Source: Yoonia sediminilitoris
GTDB taxonomy: Bacteria > Pseudomonadota > Alphaproteobacteria > Rhodobacterales > Rhodobacteraceae
DNA length: 64,000 nt
Direction of reading: 5' to 3'
NCBI RefSeq assembly: GCF_003058085.1
Contig: NZ_QBUD01000008.1
Coordinates: 1 to 64,000, forward strand
In this document: positions 42,624 to 50,994 of the stretch, piece after piece
Layout of the letters: each line of letters starts with the position of its first letter
How positions within the stretch are numbered: the stretch's first letter is position 1
Position numbers and translations under genes: made by a program
The notes under the pieces: generated by a model
What the model was told of the DNA's origin: nothing
Seen by the model: only the letters and a program-made list of their open reading frames with translations
The model's database searches: none

Positions 42624-43805
42624 TTAGCTGGTGGCGAATTTCAAAAGCTTGATCGCAGCAAAATCGCTGACCGCACCGCCGACCCGCTTGGTCGCATAGA
42701 ACAGCACATGCGGCTTGGCAGAGAAGGGATCGCGCAAAACCCGCAGATCAGGGCGTTCGGCAACGGTGTAGCCTGCGTTGAAGTCACCAAAGGCGATGCC
42801 ATAGGTATCGTTGGCGATGTCAGGCATATCTTCGGCGATCAACACACGGTAGCCCATCAAACGGGCTGGTTCGCCAACTGCCAGGCCGTCAACCCACACA
42901 AAGCGTCCGTCATTGTCTTTGAGCTTGCGAACATGGCCCGCTGTCTTGGAGTTCATGACAAATGTGCCGTTGGCGCGGTATTCAGCGCCCACCGAATATA
43001 CCAGATCGACAATCGCATCAGCGCGCGTGATGCCACCAGCGGTGCCGGAAGGCACATAACCGATCGAGCCCCACTCCCAGCTGTCATCGGCAACGGCAGG
43101 GTAATGCAAAATGCCCGTGGGTTTGTCCACGCCATCACCGCTGATAAAAGCACCTGCTTCAGAGCGTGCAAACTTGTCGGCAATACGCGTCGCAAGCCAT
43201 CCCTCGATGTCAAAGGCGCTGTCGTCCAACAGACGTTGCGACGCCTTTGGCAAAGCCGACAATTCATGCAGCGGAATCGTAATCCGTTCGATCTGCGGTG
43301 TGTCAGTTTCCGTGATGGTGCTGGTCTCGGTGGCCCAGCCGGCCCCCAGTTCGGAATGGTCCACCAGCACATCGTAGGAAGTCGCATCGACATTCACCAC
43401 ATTGGCAATGGCACGGATCGATGCGGTCGAGCTTAGCGTGCTCTGGATCGCATCTGCGGTTTGCGGGTCCACCAGATAGCCACCATCGGCTGCAATTGTC
43501 GTTGCAAGCGCCTTGCCTTCAATTTCGAGCCCGCGAAGCGCATCATCGTCGCCCGACCGCACATATGCAGCAAAGGCTTTCTGATGCGGCGCATCTTGTG
43601 CGGCCGCTGCGGCAAGCGCGGGGCGGGCATGTGTCATCGTCTTTCGATCCAGCTTGTTCATCCGGTCATCCTGTTTTTGAAGTTTGGCATTCACGCCGTG
43701 GGAAAACTCTTTGAAATCGCTCATGAACCCGGCAATCGCAGCGTTCAGGGCATGGGCAGGAGACACATCTTCCCCGGCCCGAGACTTGGTCTCAGTCTTG
43801 GTCAT
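42624..43805 (-). CDS. GTA gp5: HK97-fold major capsid protein
   Basis: This 393-residue capsid precursor has an N-terminal coiled-coil delta domain of about 100 residues (FMSDFKEFSHGVNAKLQKQ), removed by gp4. The HK97 core follows (GGYLVDPQTADAIQ; LPKASQRLLDDSAFDIEGWL; GYRVLIAEDMPDIANDTYG). The ATG at 43805 is chosen over an adjacent TTG. Confidence 0.96.
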   Translation of the reverse strand: MTKTETKSRAGEDVSPAHALNAAIAGFMSDFKEFSHGVNAKLQKQDDRMNKLDRKTMTHARPALAAAAAQDAPHQKAFAAYVRSGDDDALRGLEIEGKALATTIAADGGYLVDPQTADAIQSTLSSTASIRAIANVVNVDATSYDVLVDHSELGAGWATETSTITETDTPQIERITIPLHELSALPKASQRLLDDSAFDIEGWLATRIADKFARSEAGAFISGDGVDKPTGILHYPAVADDSWEWGSIGYVPSGTAGGITRADAIVDLVYSVGAEYRANGTFVMNSKTAGHVRKLKDNDGRFVWVDGLAVGEPARLMGYRVLIAEDMPDIANDTYGIAFGDFNAGYTVAERPDLRVLRDPFSAKPHVLFYATKRVGGAVSDFAAIKLLKFATS

Positions 43806-43836
43806 CAATCAGTCCTTTTGATTGTCGGTTTCGGGG

Positions 43837-44367
43837 TTAGGTTGGCCCCATCAACAGGCGCGCATTCTCAAAAGCGGCGGCCAGATCACGCAACATGACA
43901 ACGTCCGGGTCATCACCCTTGGCACCCACGCGCGCACTCGGAAGCATGGGAAAAGTCACAAGTGACACCTCCCAAAGCTCCAGTTCCGATAAAAGGCGTC
44001 CGCCTTTGTCATCCTTGCGGGATTTGACGGTGCGATAGCCAATCGACAAGCCATCAATCGCGCCCGCATTGATCAGTGATGCCGCCTCTCGGCCCTTGGC
44101 CACATCGGTCAGCAAGCGGCCTTTGACCCACAGGCCCTTGCTATCTTCGCGCACTTCGTCCCAGACCCCGATTGGCTGGGTCGGGTCGTGTTGCCAAAGC
44201 ATCTTGATACCCCGCTTTTGGGCAAGCGATGTTTTATAGGCGCCTGACTCGACGATATCTCCACCCTGGTCCGACTGACCAAACAAGGACGCGTAGCCAC
44301 TGATGACGGTGCCGTCTGTGACCGTGACTTCAGCACCCAGCTGACAAAACTTATGCTCTAGGTTCAT
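43837..44367 (-). CDS. GTA gp4: prohead maturation protease
   Basis: This 176-residue HK97 prohead protease carries the Ser/His-type herpesvirus-like fold segments GYASLFGQSDQGGDIVESGA and LWQHDPTQPIGVWDE, and the catalytic-region ELWEVSLVTFPMLPSARV. It trims the capsid N-terminus. It starts at the end of gp3.5 with a 4-bp overlap. Confidence 0.94.
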   Translation of the reverse strand: MNLEHKFCQLGAEVTVTDGTVISGYASLFGQSDQGGDIVESGAYKTSLAQKRGIKMLWQHDPTQPIGVWDEVREDSKGLWVKGRLLTDVAKGREAASLINAGAIDGLSIGYRTVKSRKDDKGGRLLSELELWEVSLVTFPMLPSARVGAKGDDPDVVMLRDLAAAFENARLLMGPT

Positions 44368-44585
44368 TGGGAACTCCTGCTGAGTATTTCCACGATTTCA
44401 AAGACAAGCAAACTTCCGCAAGCACAGACAATGATCCAGACTTGCCATTCCAAGCGTGTGACGACCGACTCAATCTGGCCAAGGCGCAGATCGACCTGCG
44501 CAAACCAGAAATGCGATGCGGGGGGGCTGTCTTGCGGTCTGGGTTTGCCAGTGAGATCGACAACCTTGTTCTCTTTACTGTCCAT
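44364..44585 (-). CDS. GTA gp3.5: small membrane-anchored protein
   Basis: This 73-residue protein has a charged N-terminus (MDSKENKVVDLTGK) and one transmembrane helix near residues 48-68 (VWIIVCACGSLLVFEIVEIL). A small protein in this position occurs in many GTA clusters, with no clear role. It overlaps the portal gene by 11 bp and gp4 by 4 bp. Confidence 0.78.
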   Translation of the reverse strand: MDSKENKVVDLTGKPRPQDSPPASHFWFAQVDLRLGQIESVVTRLEWQVWIIVCACGSLLVFEIVEILSRSSQ

Positions 44586-45756
44586 CGCCGACCTCCAACG
44601 CGGGCAGGCCAAGCAGTGACCGCTTTTCTGCCGCCGTCAGAAAATCTGCGTCGCTGACACGGCGCCACTGGGCGTCGCGCTCAATCGACAGGGCCGGGAT
44701 CTGGTCAAGATCGGGGCGCAGAAAAATCGCTTCATTGGTGTAGTCCGACAACCAATCGGCAATCGCACTGACAACGCGGGTCGCCAAAGGCAGGACCGTC
44801 AAACGATAGAATGCGCGGTTCGCTTCTTGGTAATTGGAATAGGTGGCGTCGCCGGGAATACCCAGCAACATCGGCGGCACACCAAAGGCAATGGCGATTT
44901 CGCGGGCCGCAGCTTCCTTTGTTTTCTGGAATTCCATATCGGACGGCGAAAAACCCATCGGCTTCCAGTCCAACCCACCTTCCAGCAGCATCGGACGGCC
45001 CGCGTTGCGCGCACCCTGATGCTGGGTTTCCATCTCATCAAGCAACCGATCATATTGGTCGGCGCTCAAAGATGCCTGACCGTCGGCCCCCCGATATACG
45101 ATGGCTCCAGATGGGCGCGCCGCATTGTCCAGCAATGCCTTCGACCAACGAGATGCCGAATTATGCACATCAATCGCATTGGCTGCCGCCTGCAAAGGGG
45201 ACAAACCATAGTGATCGTCTTGTGGATGAAAGCTTTTAATATGGCAGATAGGGCTTTGATCGTTGGTAACGTCGAACCGGTGTTTCCGTCCGTTCACCTG
45301 ATATTCGTAACCTGCGGGCCATCCATCGGGGCCGGGCACAATCAACATCCGGTCAGAGCGCAAGACATGCAACTCGACCGGCAAATCCTCTTCGCCAACG
45401 GCCTCCAGATAGCCATTCCCGGTCAGCAAAATCTGGCCGTAAAGCGCCTCCAGCAGCTCCGCACGCCCCTGCCCTGCATTGGGACGGGCCAGCAGGGCCT
45501 GCACCGGATGCGCATCATATCGGCGGTCTGCATCCTGCAAGACGACCGGCAGGGCCGCTGCGGCCTCTGCGATCAGCTTGACGACGCGAAAGCCGATGGG
45601 ATTGCCAGTGAAGCCGGTACGGGTCAGTGACACCACATCGCGTGGGCTCCAGGCGACGCGCCCGCTGCCGCTCATCGCTTTCACGCGACCCGCAGCCGAG
45701 GCTTTCACCTCAACCGCTTCGGGCTTCGACCTGGCGCGATTTAGAAAATCAAACAT
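44575..45756 (-). CDS. GTA gp3: portal protein
   Basis: This 393-residue HK97-type portal has the clip and crown segments GFTGNPIGFRVVKLIAEAAA, EALYGQILLTGNGYLEAVG and AFGVPPMLLGIPGDATYSNY. It forms the vertex ring through which DNA enters and leaves the head. A hairpin-bearing gap precedes it. Confidence 0.95.
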   Translation of the reverse strand: MFDFLNRARSKPEAVEVKASAAGRVKAMSGSGRVAWSPRDVVSLTRTGFTGNPIGFRVVKLIAEAAAALPVVLQDADRRYDAHPVQALLARPNAGQGRAELLEALYGQILLTGNGYLEAVGEEDLPVELHVLRSDRMLIVPGPDGWPAGYEYQVNGRKHRFDVTNDQSPICHIKSFHPQDDHYGLSPLQAAANAIDVHNSASRWSKALLDNAARPSGAIVYRGADGQASLSADQYDRLLDEMETQHQGARNAGRPMLLEGGLDWKPMGFSPSDMEFQKTKEAAAREIAIAFGVPPMLLGIPGDATYSNYQEANRAFYRLTVLPLATRVVSAIADWLSDYTNEAIFLRPDLDQIPALSIERDAQWRRVSDADFLTAAEKRSLLGLPALEVGDGQ

Positions 45757-45847
45757 TCAGTACTCCTCGGTGGCAACCATCAGTCTTGTTCGGCTGATGA
45801 TCGTCTGCGATCCATGAAAGGTAATTTGACCTGAATAGTTTACGAAG

Positions 45848-45878
45848 TTGCGAGGGGTGCGTACGCACCCCCACGCAA
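45848..45878. promoter_or_regulatory. Hairpin in the gp2-gp3 gap of the GTA operon
   Basis: GGGGTGCG-ta-CGCACCCC (45854-45871) is perfect and is flanked by a second stem (TTGCG at 45848-45852 with CGCAA at 45874-45878). On the minus strand it starts 6 nt after the gp2 stop. It lacks a U-run. It may end, attenuate or protect the terminase message. Confidence 0.7.
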
Positions 45879-45883
45879 CACCC

Positions 45884-47284
45884 TCAAAGCCCGCGTATAC
45901 TGGGGCGAAGCCACTTCTGGGCTGGCTCGATCATCAGATCCTGTAACGCCCAGACAAGCGCATCCAGCCGATCTGGCGATCCCTTTCCGGCAAAGCCGGA
46001 TGTGGTCATCTGGCACATCTGATCCTCAAGCACGCCCAAACCACGGGCATGAAAGACCCGCCCCTGTTCATAAAGAGCGGCAACAGGTTCCGCCCTGACA
46101 GATTTACCCCGGGTCGCATGGACCGCACGAAACGACACCTGCGGATCGATCTGGCGGATCACCGCCTCAACCATATCCCCGCCCATGTTCACTTCGGCAA
46201 CCAGCCGTTCAGCACCATGGCGTTTCATCGCCTCGATTGCCGCCCGCGCCCAGATCGACGGTTTGGCGGCATGCACCGTTGCGTCCTCAAGCACATACGC
46301 AGTCCATTCGCCAACATCACCGGTCATGTCCACGCCAGCAACGATGATCCCGCAATCGTCAGAATTCGTCTTTGACTTCCCCGGTGGATCGACCGCGACA
46401 ACAACGCGCGACAGCTTCGGTATTTCGGCGCGCTGACAAGCAGCCATCTGACCAGAGAGCCAAAGGGCATTCTCTGCATCTTCAAGCAATACACCCTCTA
46501 ACTCCTGACGGCCAAGGGACGTGCCACCATAGCGTGACTGCACTTCCAACAGAAAGCTCTTGGCCAGATTTGCCCGGTTCGCTGTTGTCGGGGCATGCGT
46601 GACTACGGTGGTATCGAGGTCCAGCAAATCGCGCAAAACGCCGACCCGGCGGGGCGTGGTCGTCACACAGGCGCGTGGATCGTCACCCAGTCGCAAGCTG
46701 AATTGCAGCATATCCCAGGCGTCTCTGCCGCGCGGCCATTTGGCCAACTCGTCCGCCCAGGCAGCATCGAATTGCGGTCCGCGCAGGCTTTCGGGATCGA
46801 ATGCAGAAAAGGTCTGTGCAATTGCACCATTTGGCCATTCAAGCATCCGCCTGCTGGCACGCCAGACAGGCAACTGGTCGGGCGGACAAACAGCCAGTAA
46901 GCCGCTTTCACCAAAGACCATGACTTCGCGGGCCTGATCCAGGGTTTCACCAACAAGCGCCACACGGCGCGCTGCGCCGTGTTTGTCCGCCGTGACGCCC
47001 TCAACCATGGCGCGTACCCATTCGGATCCTGCCCGCGTTTTACCTGCGCCGCGCCCGCCCATGACCACCCATGACCGCCAGTCGCCCAACGGGGGCAACT
47101 GGTGCGGCATGGCCCAGAATTCAAACAGATAAGGCAAGGCTGCCAATTCAGTTGGAGTCAGCTTCGCCAGAAATACCGCCTGTTGCGAGGGTGTCGCGGA
47201 GGCGATCAAGTTTGCGCCCGATTTCAGCCCGGATGGTTCTGAAGTCGACGGTTTCTTCTTCAGTATCACTCCGGTTTTGGTCAT
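45884..47284 (-). CDS. GTA gp2: large terminase (ATPase-nuclease)
   Basis: The product of about 466 residues has a Walker A motif VVMGGRGAGKTRAGSEW, a DExD-type segment (FDAAWADELAKWPRG) and a RuvC-like nuclease domain (VVAVDPPGKSKTNSDDCG; DRLDALVWALQDLM). It packages DNA into heads. The start is uncertain. The ATG at 47284 overlaps gp1 by 137 bp. Homologues begin nearer residue 25 here, so a TTG at 47209 is possible. Confidence 0.93.
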   Translation of the reverse strand: MTKTGVILKKKPSTSEPSGLKSGANLIASATPSQQAVFLAKLTPTELAALPYLFEFWAMPHQLPPLGDWRSWVVMGGRGAGKTRAGSEWVRAMVEGVTADKHGAARRVALVGETLDQAREVMVFGESGLLAVCPPDQLPVWRASRRMLEWPNGAIAQTFSAFDPESLRGPQFDAAWADELAKWPRGRDAWDMLQFSLRLGDDPRACVTTTPRRVGVLRDLLDLDTTVVTHAPTTANRANLAKSFLLEVQSRYGGTSLGRQELEGVLLEDAENALWLSGQMAACQRAEIPKLSRVVVAVDPPGKSKTNSDDCGIIVAGVDMTGDVGEWTAYVLEDATVHAAKPSIWARAAIEAMKRHGAERLVAEVNMGGDMVEAVIRQIDPQVSFRAVHATRGKSVRAEPVAALYEQGRVFHARGLGVLEDQMCQMTTSGFAGKGSPDRLDALVWALQDLMIEPAQKWLRPSIRGL

Positions 47285-47501
47285 AAAACGCATCCTCTGC
47301 AACAAGCAGCCGAAGATGGGCGGCCTGCAGTTCATTTAATTTTGAGACAATTGATTTCGGCGTGCTCTCGTCGGTCGCGCCAATCTCCTGAATCATTTGA
47401 TCCAGTCGATGTCGGACACTTTCGAACAGCCTTGTTACTTCTGCGACACGATCGGCTGCGTTCCCACTGCCGGCCAGTCGATTTCGAGAATTCTCAGTCA
47501 T
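47148..47501 (-). CDS. GTA gp1: small terminase
   Basis: This 117-residue, largely helical protein (DRVAEVTRLFESVRHRLDQM; KSIVSKLNELQAAHLRLL; AEIGRKLDRLRDTLATGG) fits the small terminase that begins RcGTA clusters. The ATG at 47501 gives MTENS. A GTG at 47552 would add 17 residues. Confidence 0.85.
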   Translation of the reverse strand: MTENSRNRLAGSGNAADRVAEVTRLFESVRHRLDQMIQEIGATDESTPKSIVSKLNELQAAHLRLLVAEDAFYDQNRSDTEEETVDFRTIRAEIGRKLDRLRDTLATGGISGEADSN

Positions 47502-47572
47502 GTCAATTTTCGCCTGCAATGGGTCTTCCGTCGCAGTCGAGAGGCAGGACACATCTGCCTTCTAGCTTCACC

Positions 47573-47602
47573 AAACTACCCCAAAAGAGGCAAAAAAGTC
47601 AA
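47573..47602 (-). promoter_or_regulatory. Candidate promoter for the GTA operon
   Basis: On the minus strand TTGACT (47602-47597) and TAGTTT (47578-47573) are spaced by 18 bp, close to a sigma-70 consensus, just ahead of gp1. In characterised Rhodobacterales the GTA promoter is activated by GafA. I see the hexamers but no defined GafA site. Confidence 0.4.
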
Positions 47603-47661
47603 TCACTCCAAGGTTGTAGCCCGCGCTCCACGTTTACTTTTCAGTAACCGCCCCGGGAGAG

Positions 47662-48819
47662 TCAGCCCCCATCAGCACGTTCTGCTTCGATGGCACGCCA
47701 GCGTGCAACATTCTGATTATGGTCGTCTAAATTCGTCGCAAACGCGTGGCCACCGGTACCATCAGCGACAAAGAAAATATACTCTGTCGTGTCAGGGTTA
47801 AGGGCTGCTTCAATGCTCGCACGGCCCGGGTTGGCGATTGGCGTTGGCGGCAAACCTTCGATCACATAGGTGTTCCAAGGGGTTTCCCCACGCAATTCGC
47901 TTTGCCGCAAACCACGCCCCAGAACACCCTCGCCTTGCGTGATTCCATAAATGACCGTGGGGTCAGTCTGCAAACGCATACCTTGGTTCAAACGATTCAC
48001 AAAAACGCTTGCCACTTGCCGCCGTTCTTCGGCCACACCAGTCTCTTTTTCAATGATACTGGCAAGGATCAACGCCTCTTCGGGGCTGTTGATCGGCAAA
48101 TCGTTCACGCGATTTGGCCATAGCTCAGCCATGATCGCCTCTTGTTCCGCGACCATGTCATCCAGCACACCGGATACCGTATCACCGCGCGTGATGGGGT
48201 AGCTCTTGGGGGCCAGAAACCCTTCAGGCGGGACTTCGGTCGTATCGGCCTCCAGCACGTCAATCTTGCCTAGCGCATCAGTAATTTGCCAGCTGGTCGC
48301 TCCTTCGGCCACGATCACCTGAAAACTGGTGCCTATCTCGTCTTTCACCGACAGATAACCTTCCGGCGCCGCGTCCTCATCCTTGTCAAAACTCGCGACC
48401 TCGACAAACTGGTTGGATACCGGGTCAAGCTCTCTGACGTCCACCGTGGTACGGTTGATCCCGATGCGATAAATTACTTCCGTGCCGCAGGTACTCCGGC
48501 CACCGCGGGTCACAATGTCGACGATGCTTTCCATCGACGCGCCTTCGGGCACACGAAAACTGCCAGCTTTCAGCAAACCCGATTTGTCAGAATAATCAGC
48601 CCCCATTCGGAACAAAACCGGAGAACTCACCGCATTCATCGCCTCAAGGTCCTGCGCCACACGGCGCATGTTCGCGCCTTGGGGAACCTCAAAGCATATC
48701 GCTTCAGCCAATGGACCAGGAGCACGGTATTGCCCTGCCCCCCAACTGACGACTCCCACCAAAAGGAAAAGGGCAACGATCAGAAATGTCAGACCGTTCG
48801 CGGCCACATGGCGCCACAT
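47662..48819 (-). CDS. mltG: Endolytic transglycosylase MltG
   Basis: This 385-residue inner-membrane-anchored enzyme cleaves nascent glycan strands. It has one N-terminal transmembrane helix (LTFLIVALFLLVGVVSWG) and the YceG domain with the catalytic Glu region LASIIEKETGVAEERRQVA. NPDTTEYIFFVADG lies near the end. It starts at TAATG, sharing one base with the fabF stop, and lies upstream of the GTA cluster on the same strand. Confidence 0.94.
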   Translation of the reverse strand: MWRHVAANGLTFLIVALFLLVGVVSWGAGQYRAPGPLAEAICFEVPQGANMRRVAQDLEAMNAVSSPVLFRMGADYSDKSGLLKAGSFRVPEGASMESIVDIVTRGGRSTCGTEVIYRIGINRTTVDVRELDPVSNQFVEVASFDKDEDAAPEGYLSVKDEIGTSFQVIVAEGATSWQITDALGKIDVLEADTTEVPPEGFLAPKSYPITRGDTVSGVLDDMVAEQEAIMAELWPNRVNDLPINSPEEALILASIIEKETGVAEERRQVASVFVNRLNQGMRLQTDPTVIYGITQGEGVLGRGLRQSELRGETPWNTYVIEGLPPTPIANPGRASIEAALNPDTTEYIFFVADGTGGHAFATNLDDHNQNVARWRAIEAERADGG

Positions 48820-50078
48820 TAGTCAGCCTTTCCAAAGACAACACTGGCATTCGTTCCGCCAAACCCAAAAGAGTTGGACAGCGCGACATCAATCTTGCAC
48901 GCGCGTTTGGCGTTCGCACAAAGGTCAACCACGGTTTCAACTGCCGGATTATCAAGGTTGATCGTCGGCGGTGCGACCTGATCGCGGATTGCGAGGATCG
49001 TAAAGATCGCCTCGATCGCGCCAGCAGCGCCCAGCAGATGGCCTGTAGCCGATTTGGTCGAGGACATCGTCAGTTTCGACGCGGCATCGCCAAGCAGGCG
49101 TTCAACCGCGCTCAACTCAATCGTGTCCGCCATAGTTGACGTACCATGCGCATTTACATAATCAATCTGGCCCGGTTCAATCTTGGCGTTACGGCAGGCC
49201 GCCCGCATGGCCCGCTCTGCACCTTCATGATCAGGTGGAGGGGCGGTAATGTGGTGCGCGTCACCGCTCAGCCCGTAACCAAGCACTTCAGCATAAATGC
49301 GTGCGCCGCGTGCCTTGGCATGCTCATATTCTTCCAGAACAACCATACCTGCCCCCTCACCCATGACAAACCCGTCACGGTCCTGATCCCATGGGCGGCT
49401 CGCGATTTTCGGGTTGTCATTGTGCTTGGTGCTCAGCGCTTTGCAGGCGTTGAAGCCAGCAATACCCAATTCGCAAATCGCCGCTTCCGCGCCGCCTGCA
49501 ACCATCACATCAGCATCGCCGAACTGAATCAGGCGCGACGCATCGCCAATCGCATGCGCACCAGTCGAACATGCCGTTACAACAGCGTGGTTGGGTCCTT
49601 TGAACCCGTACTTGATGGACACCTGCCCCGAAATCAGATTGATCAAAGCCCCGGGAACAAAGAAAGGGGATACGCGGCGCGGGCCTTTTTCGGCCATCAT
49701 GACTGCGGTGTTGGCAATAGAGTTCAAACCACCGATGCCAGAGCCCATCATGACACCGGTCCGCTCAAGGCTTTCCCGGTCAGTCGGTTCCCAACCTGCG
49801 TCCTTAATCGCCTGCTCAGCAGCGGCCATCCCGAACAGGATAAAGGTATCGACCTTGCGCTGATCTTTGGGCTCCATGTATTTATCGGCATTGAAGGTGC
49901 CATCACTTCCGTCACCAAACGGCACCTCGCAGGCATACTGCGTTGTCAAACGGCTGGGGTCAAACCGCGAGATCGTTCCCGCACCCGACTCGCCGTCCAG
50001 CAGACGACTCCAAGTTTCTTCGACACCATCTGCAAGGGGAGTAACCAACCCCAAGCCTGTTACGACTACACGACGCAT
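48819..50078 (-). CDS. fabF: 3-oxoacyl-ACP synthase II
   Basis: This 419-residue thiolase-fold condensing enzyme has the catalytic Cys-His-His triad in ACSTGAHAIG, NAHGTSTMADT and SATGHLLGAAGAIEA. It elongates acyl-ACP with malonyl-ACP in type II fatty-acid synthesis. In relatives it directly follows acpP. Here two opposite-strand genes lie between them, so it must have its own promoter. Confidence 0.97.
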   Translation of the reverse strand: MRRVVVTGLGLVTPLADGVEETWSRLLDGESGAGTISRFDPSRLTTQYACEVPFGDGSDGTFNADKYMEPKDQRKVDTFILFGMAAAEQAIKDAGWEPTDRESLERTGVMMGSGIGGLNSIANTAVMMAEKGPRRVSPFFVPGALINLISGQVSIKYGFKGPNHAVVTACSTGAHAIGDASRLIQFGDADVMVAGGAEAAICELGIAGFNACKALSTKHNDNPKIASRPWDQDRDGFVMGEGAGMVVLEEYEHAKARGARIYAEVLGYGLSGDAHHITAPPPDHEGAERAMRAACRNAKIEPGQIDYVNAHGTSTMADTIELSAVERLLGDAASKLTMSSTKSATGHLLGAAGAIEAIFTILAIRDQVAPPTINLDNPAVETVVDLCANAKRACKIDVALSNSFGFGGTNASVVFGKAD

Positions 50079-50239
50079 ATTCTGCCCTCACCTCTTGGGG
50101 TAATTTCACCGGAACATACCCCAGCATCATGCAAAGGATCAATGGGTCCTGACCCTAAGCAAAGGACCGCGTTTCGCGCAGCGCGAACAGGCGGTTGTCT
50201 GCGCGGCGCGCCTTAGCCAGCGGTTAATACCCTTTCACT

Positions 50240-50857
50240 ATGATCGCGCGCATGAGAAGGGCTCCTGATATCTTGCGCCGGGCGCTATTGTGCCTGCTGC
50301 TCTGTGTGGTCTTTGCAGGTGCGGCAGCAGGGTCAGCGCAGGCAAATTGCCGTGTGGTCGGCATGATTGATGAAATGTACGCGGCACAACAACGGCTGAT
50401 TCTCAATCCGCAGACACCGTCGTATATCTCGGAAATTCGGCTGATCCGGGGGCACTCAGAAAAAATCAACGACAGTATGCTGATTGAAGCAATTGATTCA
50501 CATGAACTTTCGCGCCGCGGCGCAACATTTCTCCGCTTCACGTTCAATGCGCGCCGGTTGGTGAACCGTATCAGTATCGACGAACCGGACACGGCCCAGC
50601 GTCACTTGCAAGTCAGAGGCGTGCTGCGCAATTTGCGCAATATTGGGGACTATCTGAATGAACTGCGTTGCAGCGCTGCGGAAACAAAAGCCGCCAAGCT
50701 ACCCGAAACTGACCCGGAAGATTTTGGCGCCGCGCGACGGGAAGCTCTGATCGAGAAGCTGACACTAATTAATCTACTTTTGCTGGCTGCGGCGACTTTG
50801 GGCACATTTGGCGGGGCGAAGCTCTGGAAAAACCTGCGGTCACGCACGGGCGGCTAA
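50240..50857 (+). CDS. Secreted/anchored helical protein, first of a pair
   Basis: This 205-residue protein has a signal peptide (LLCLLLCVVFAGAAAGSAQA) and a helical extracytoplasmic domain of about 130 residues with two Cys. A C-terminal transmembrane helix (LINLLLLAAATLGTFGGAKL) and a short basic tail follow. I know no family. Its order (signal, about 120-residue helical domain, membrane span) is the same as in the next gene, to which it may be distantly related. It lies on the strand opposite to fabF and acpP. Confidence 0.68.
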   Translation: MIARMRRAPDILRRALLCLLLCVVFAGAAAGSAQANCRVVGMIDEMYAAQQRLILNPQTPSYISEIRLIRGHSEKINDSMLIEAIDSHELSRRGATFLRFTFNARRLVNRISIDEPDTAQRHLQVRGVLRNLRNIGDYLNELRCSAAETKAAKLPETDPEDFGAARREALIEKLTLINLLLLAAATLGTFGGAKLWKNLRSRTGG

Positions 50858-50994
50858 CAGGAATAATGATCGTTTTCAAAAGAACATTTTCCATTTGGAA
50901 GCGGCAGGCTGTTGCAGGCCAGCCCAAGAAATATCCATCATAGGATACGCGAAGCGCAATAAGATTTTAGGACATCCTGTCTATATTTTTGCTA

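Larger units (their letters stand above)
33606..47552 (-). mobile_element. Gene transfer agent (RcGTA-type) structural cluster, gp1-gp15
   Basis: A colinear phage-like head-tail cluster in the classic RcGTA order: small terminase, large terminase, portal, gp3.5, prohead protease, HK97 capsid, connector gp6, adaptor gp7, gp8, major tail gp9, gp10, gp10.1, tape measure gp11, gp12, gp13, NlpC/P60 gp14 and hub gp15. GTAs package random host DNA and are released by lysis, under host control. There is no integrase, replication or lysis gene here. All frames are open, so the cluster looks functional. Most genes overlap or nearly touch. Gaps over 100 bp exist only after gp2 and after gp5. Confidence 0.96.

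Noticed and set aside
33606..47552. Ordinary prophage
   Set aside because: No integrase, repressor, replication or lysis genes and exact RcGTA gene order next to cysE; it is a gene transfer agent.
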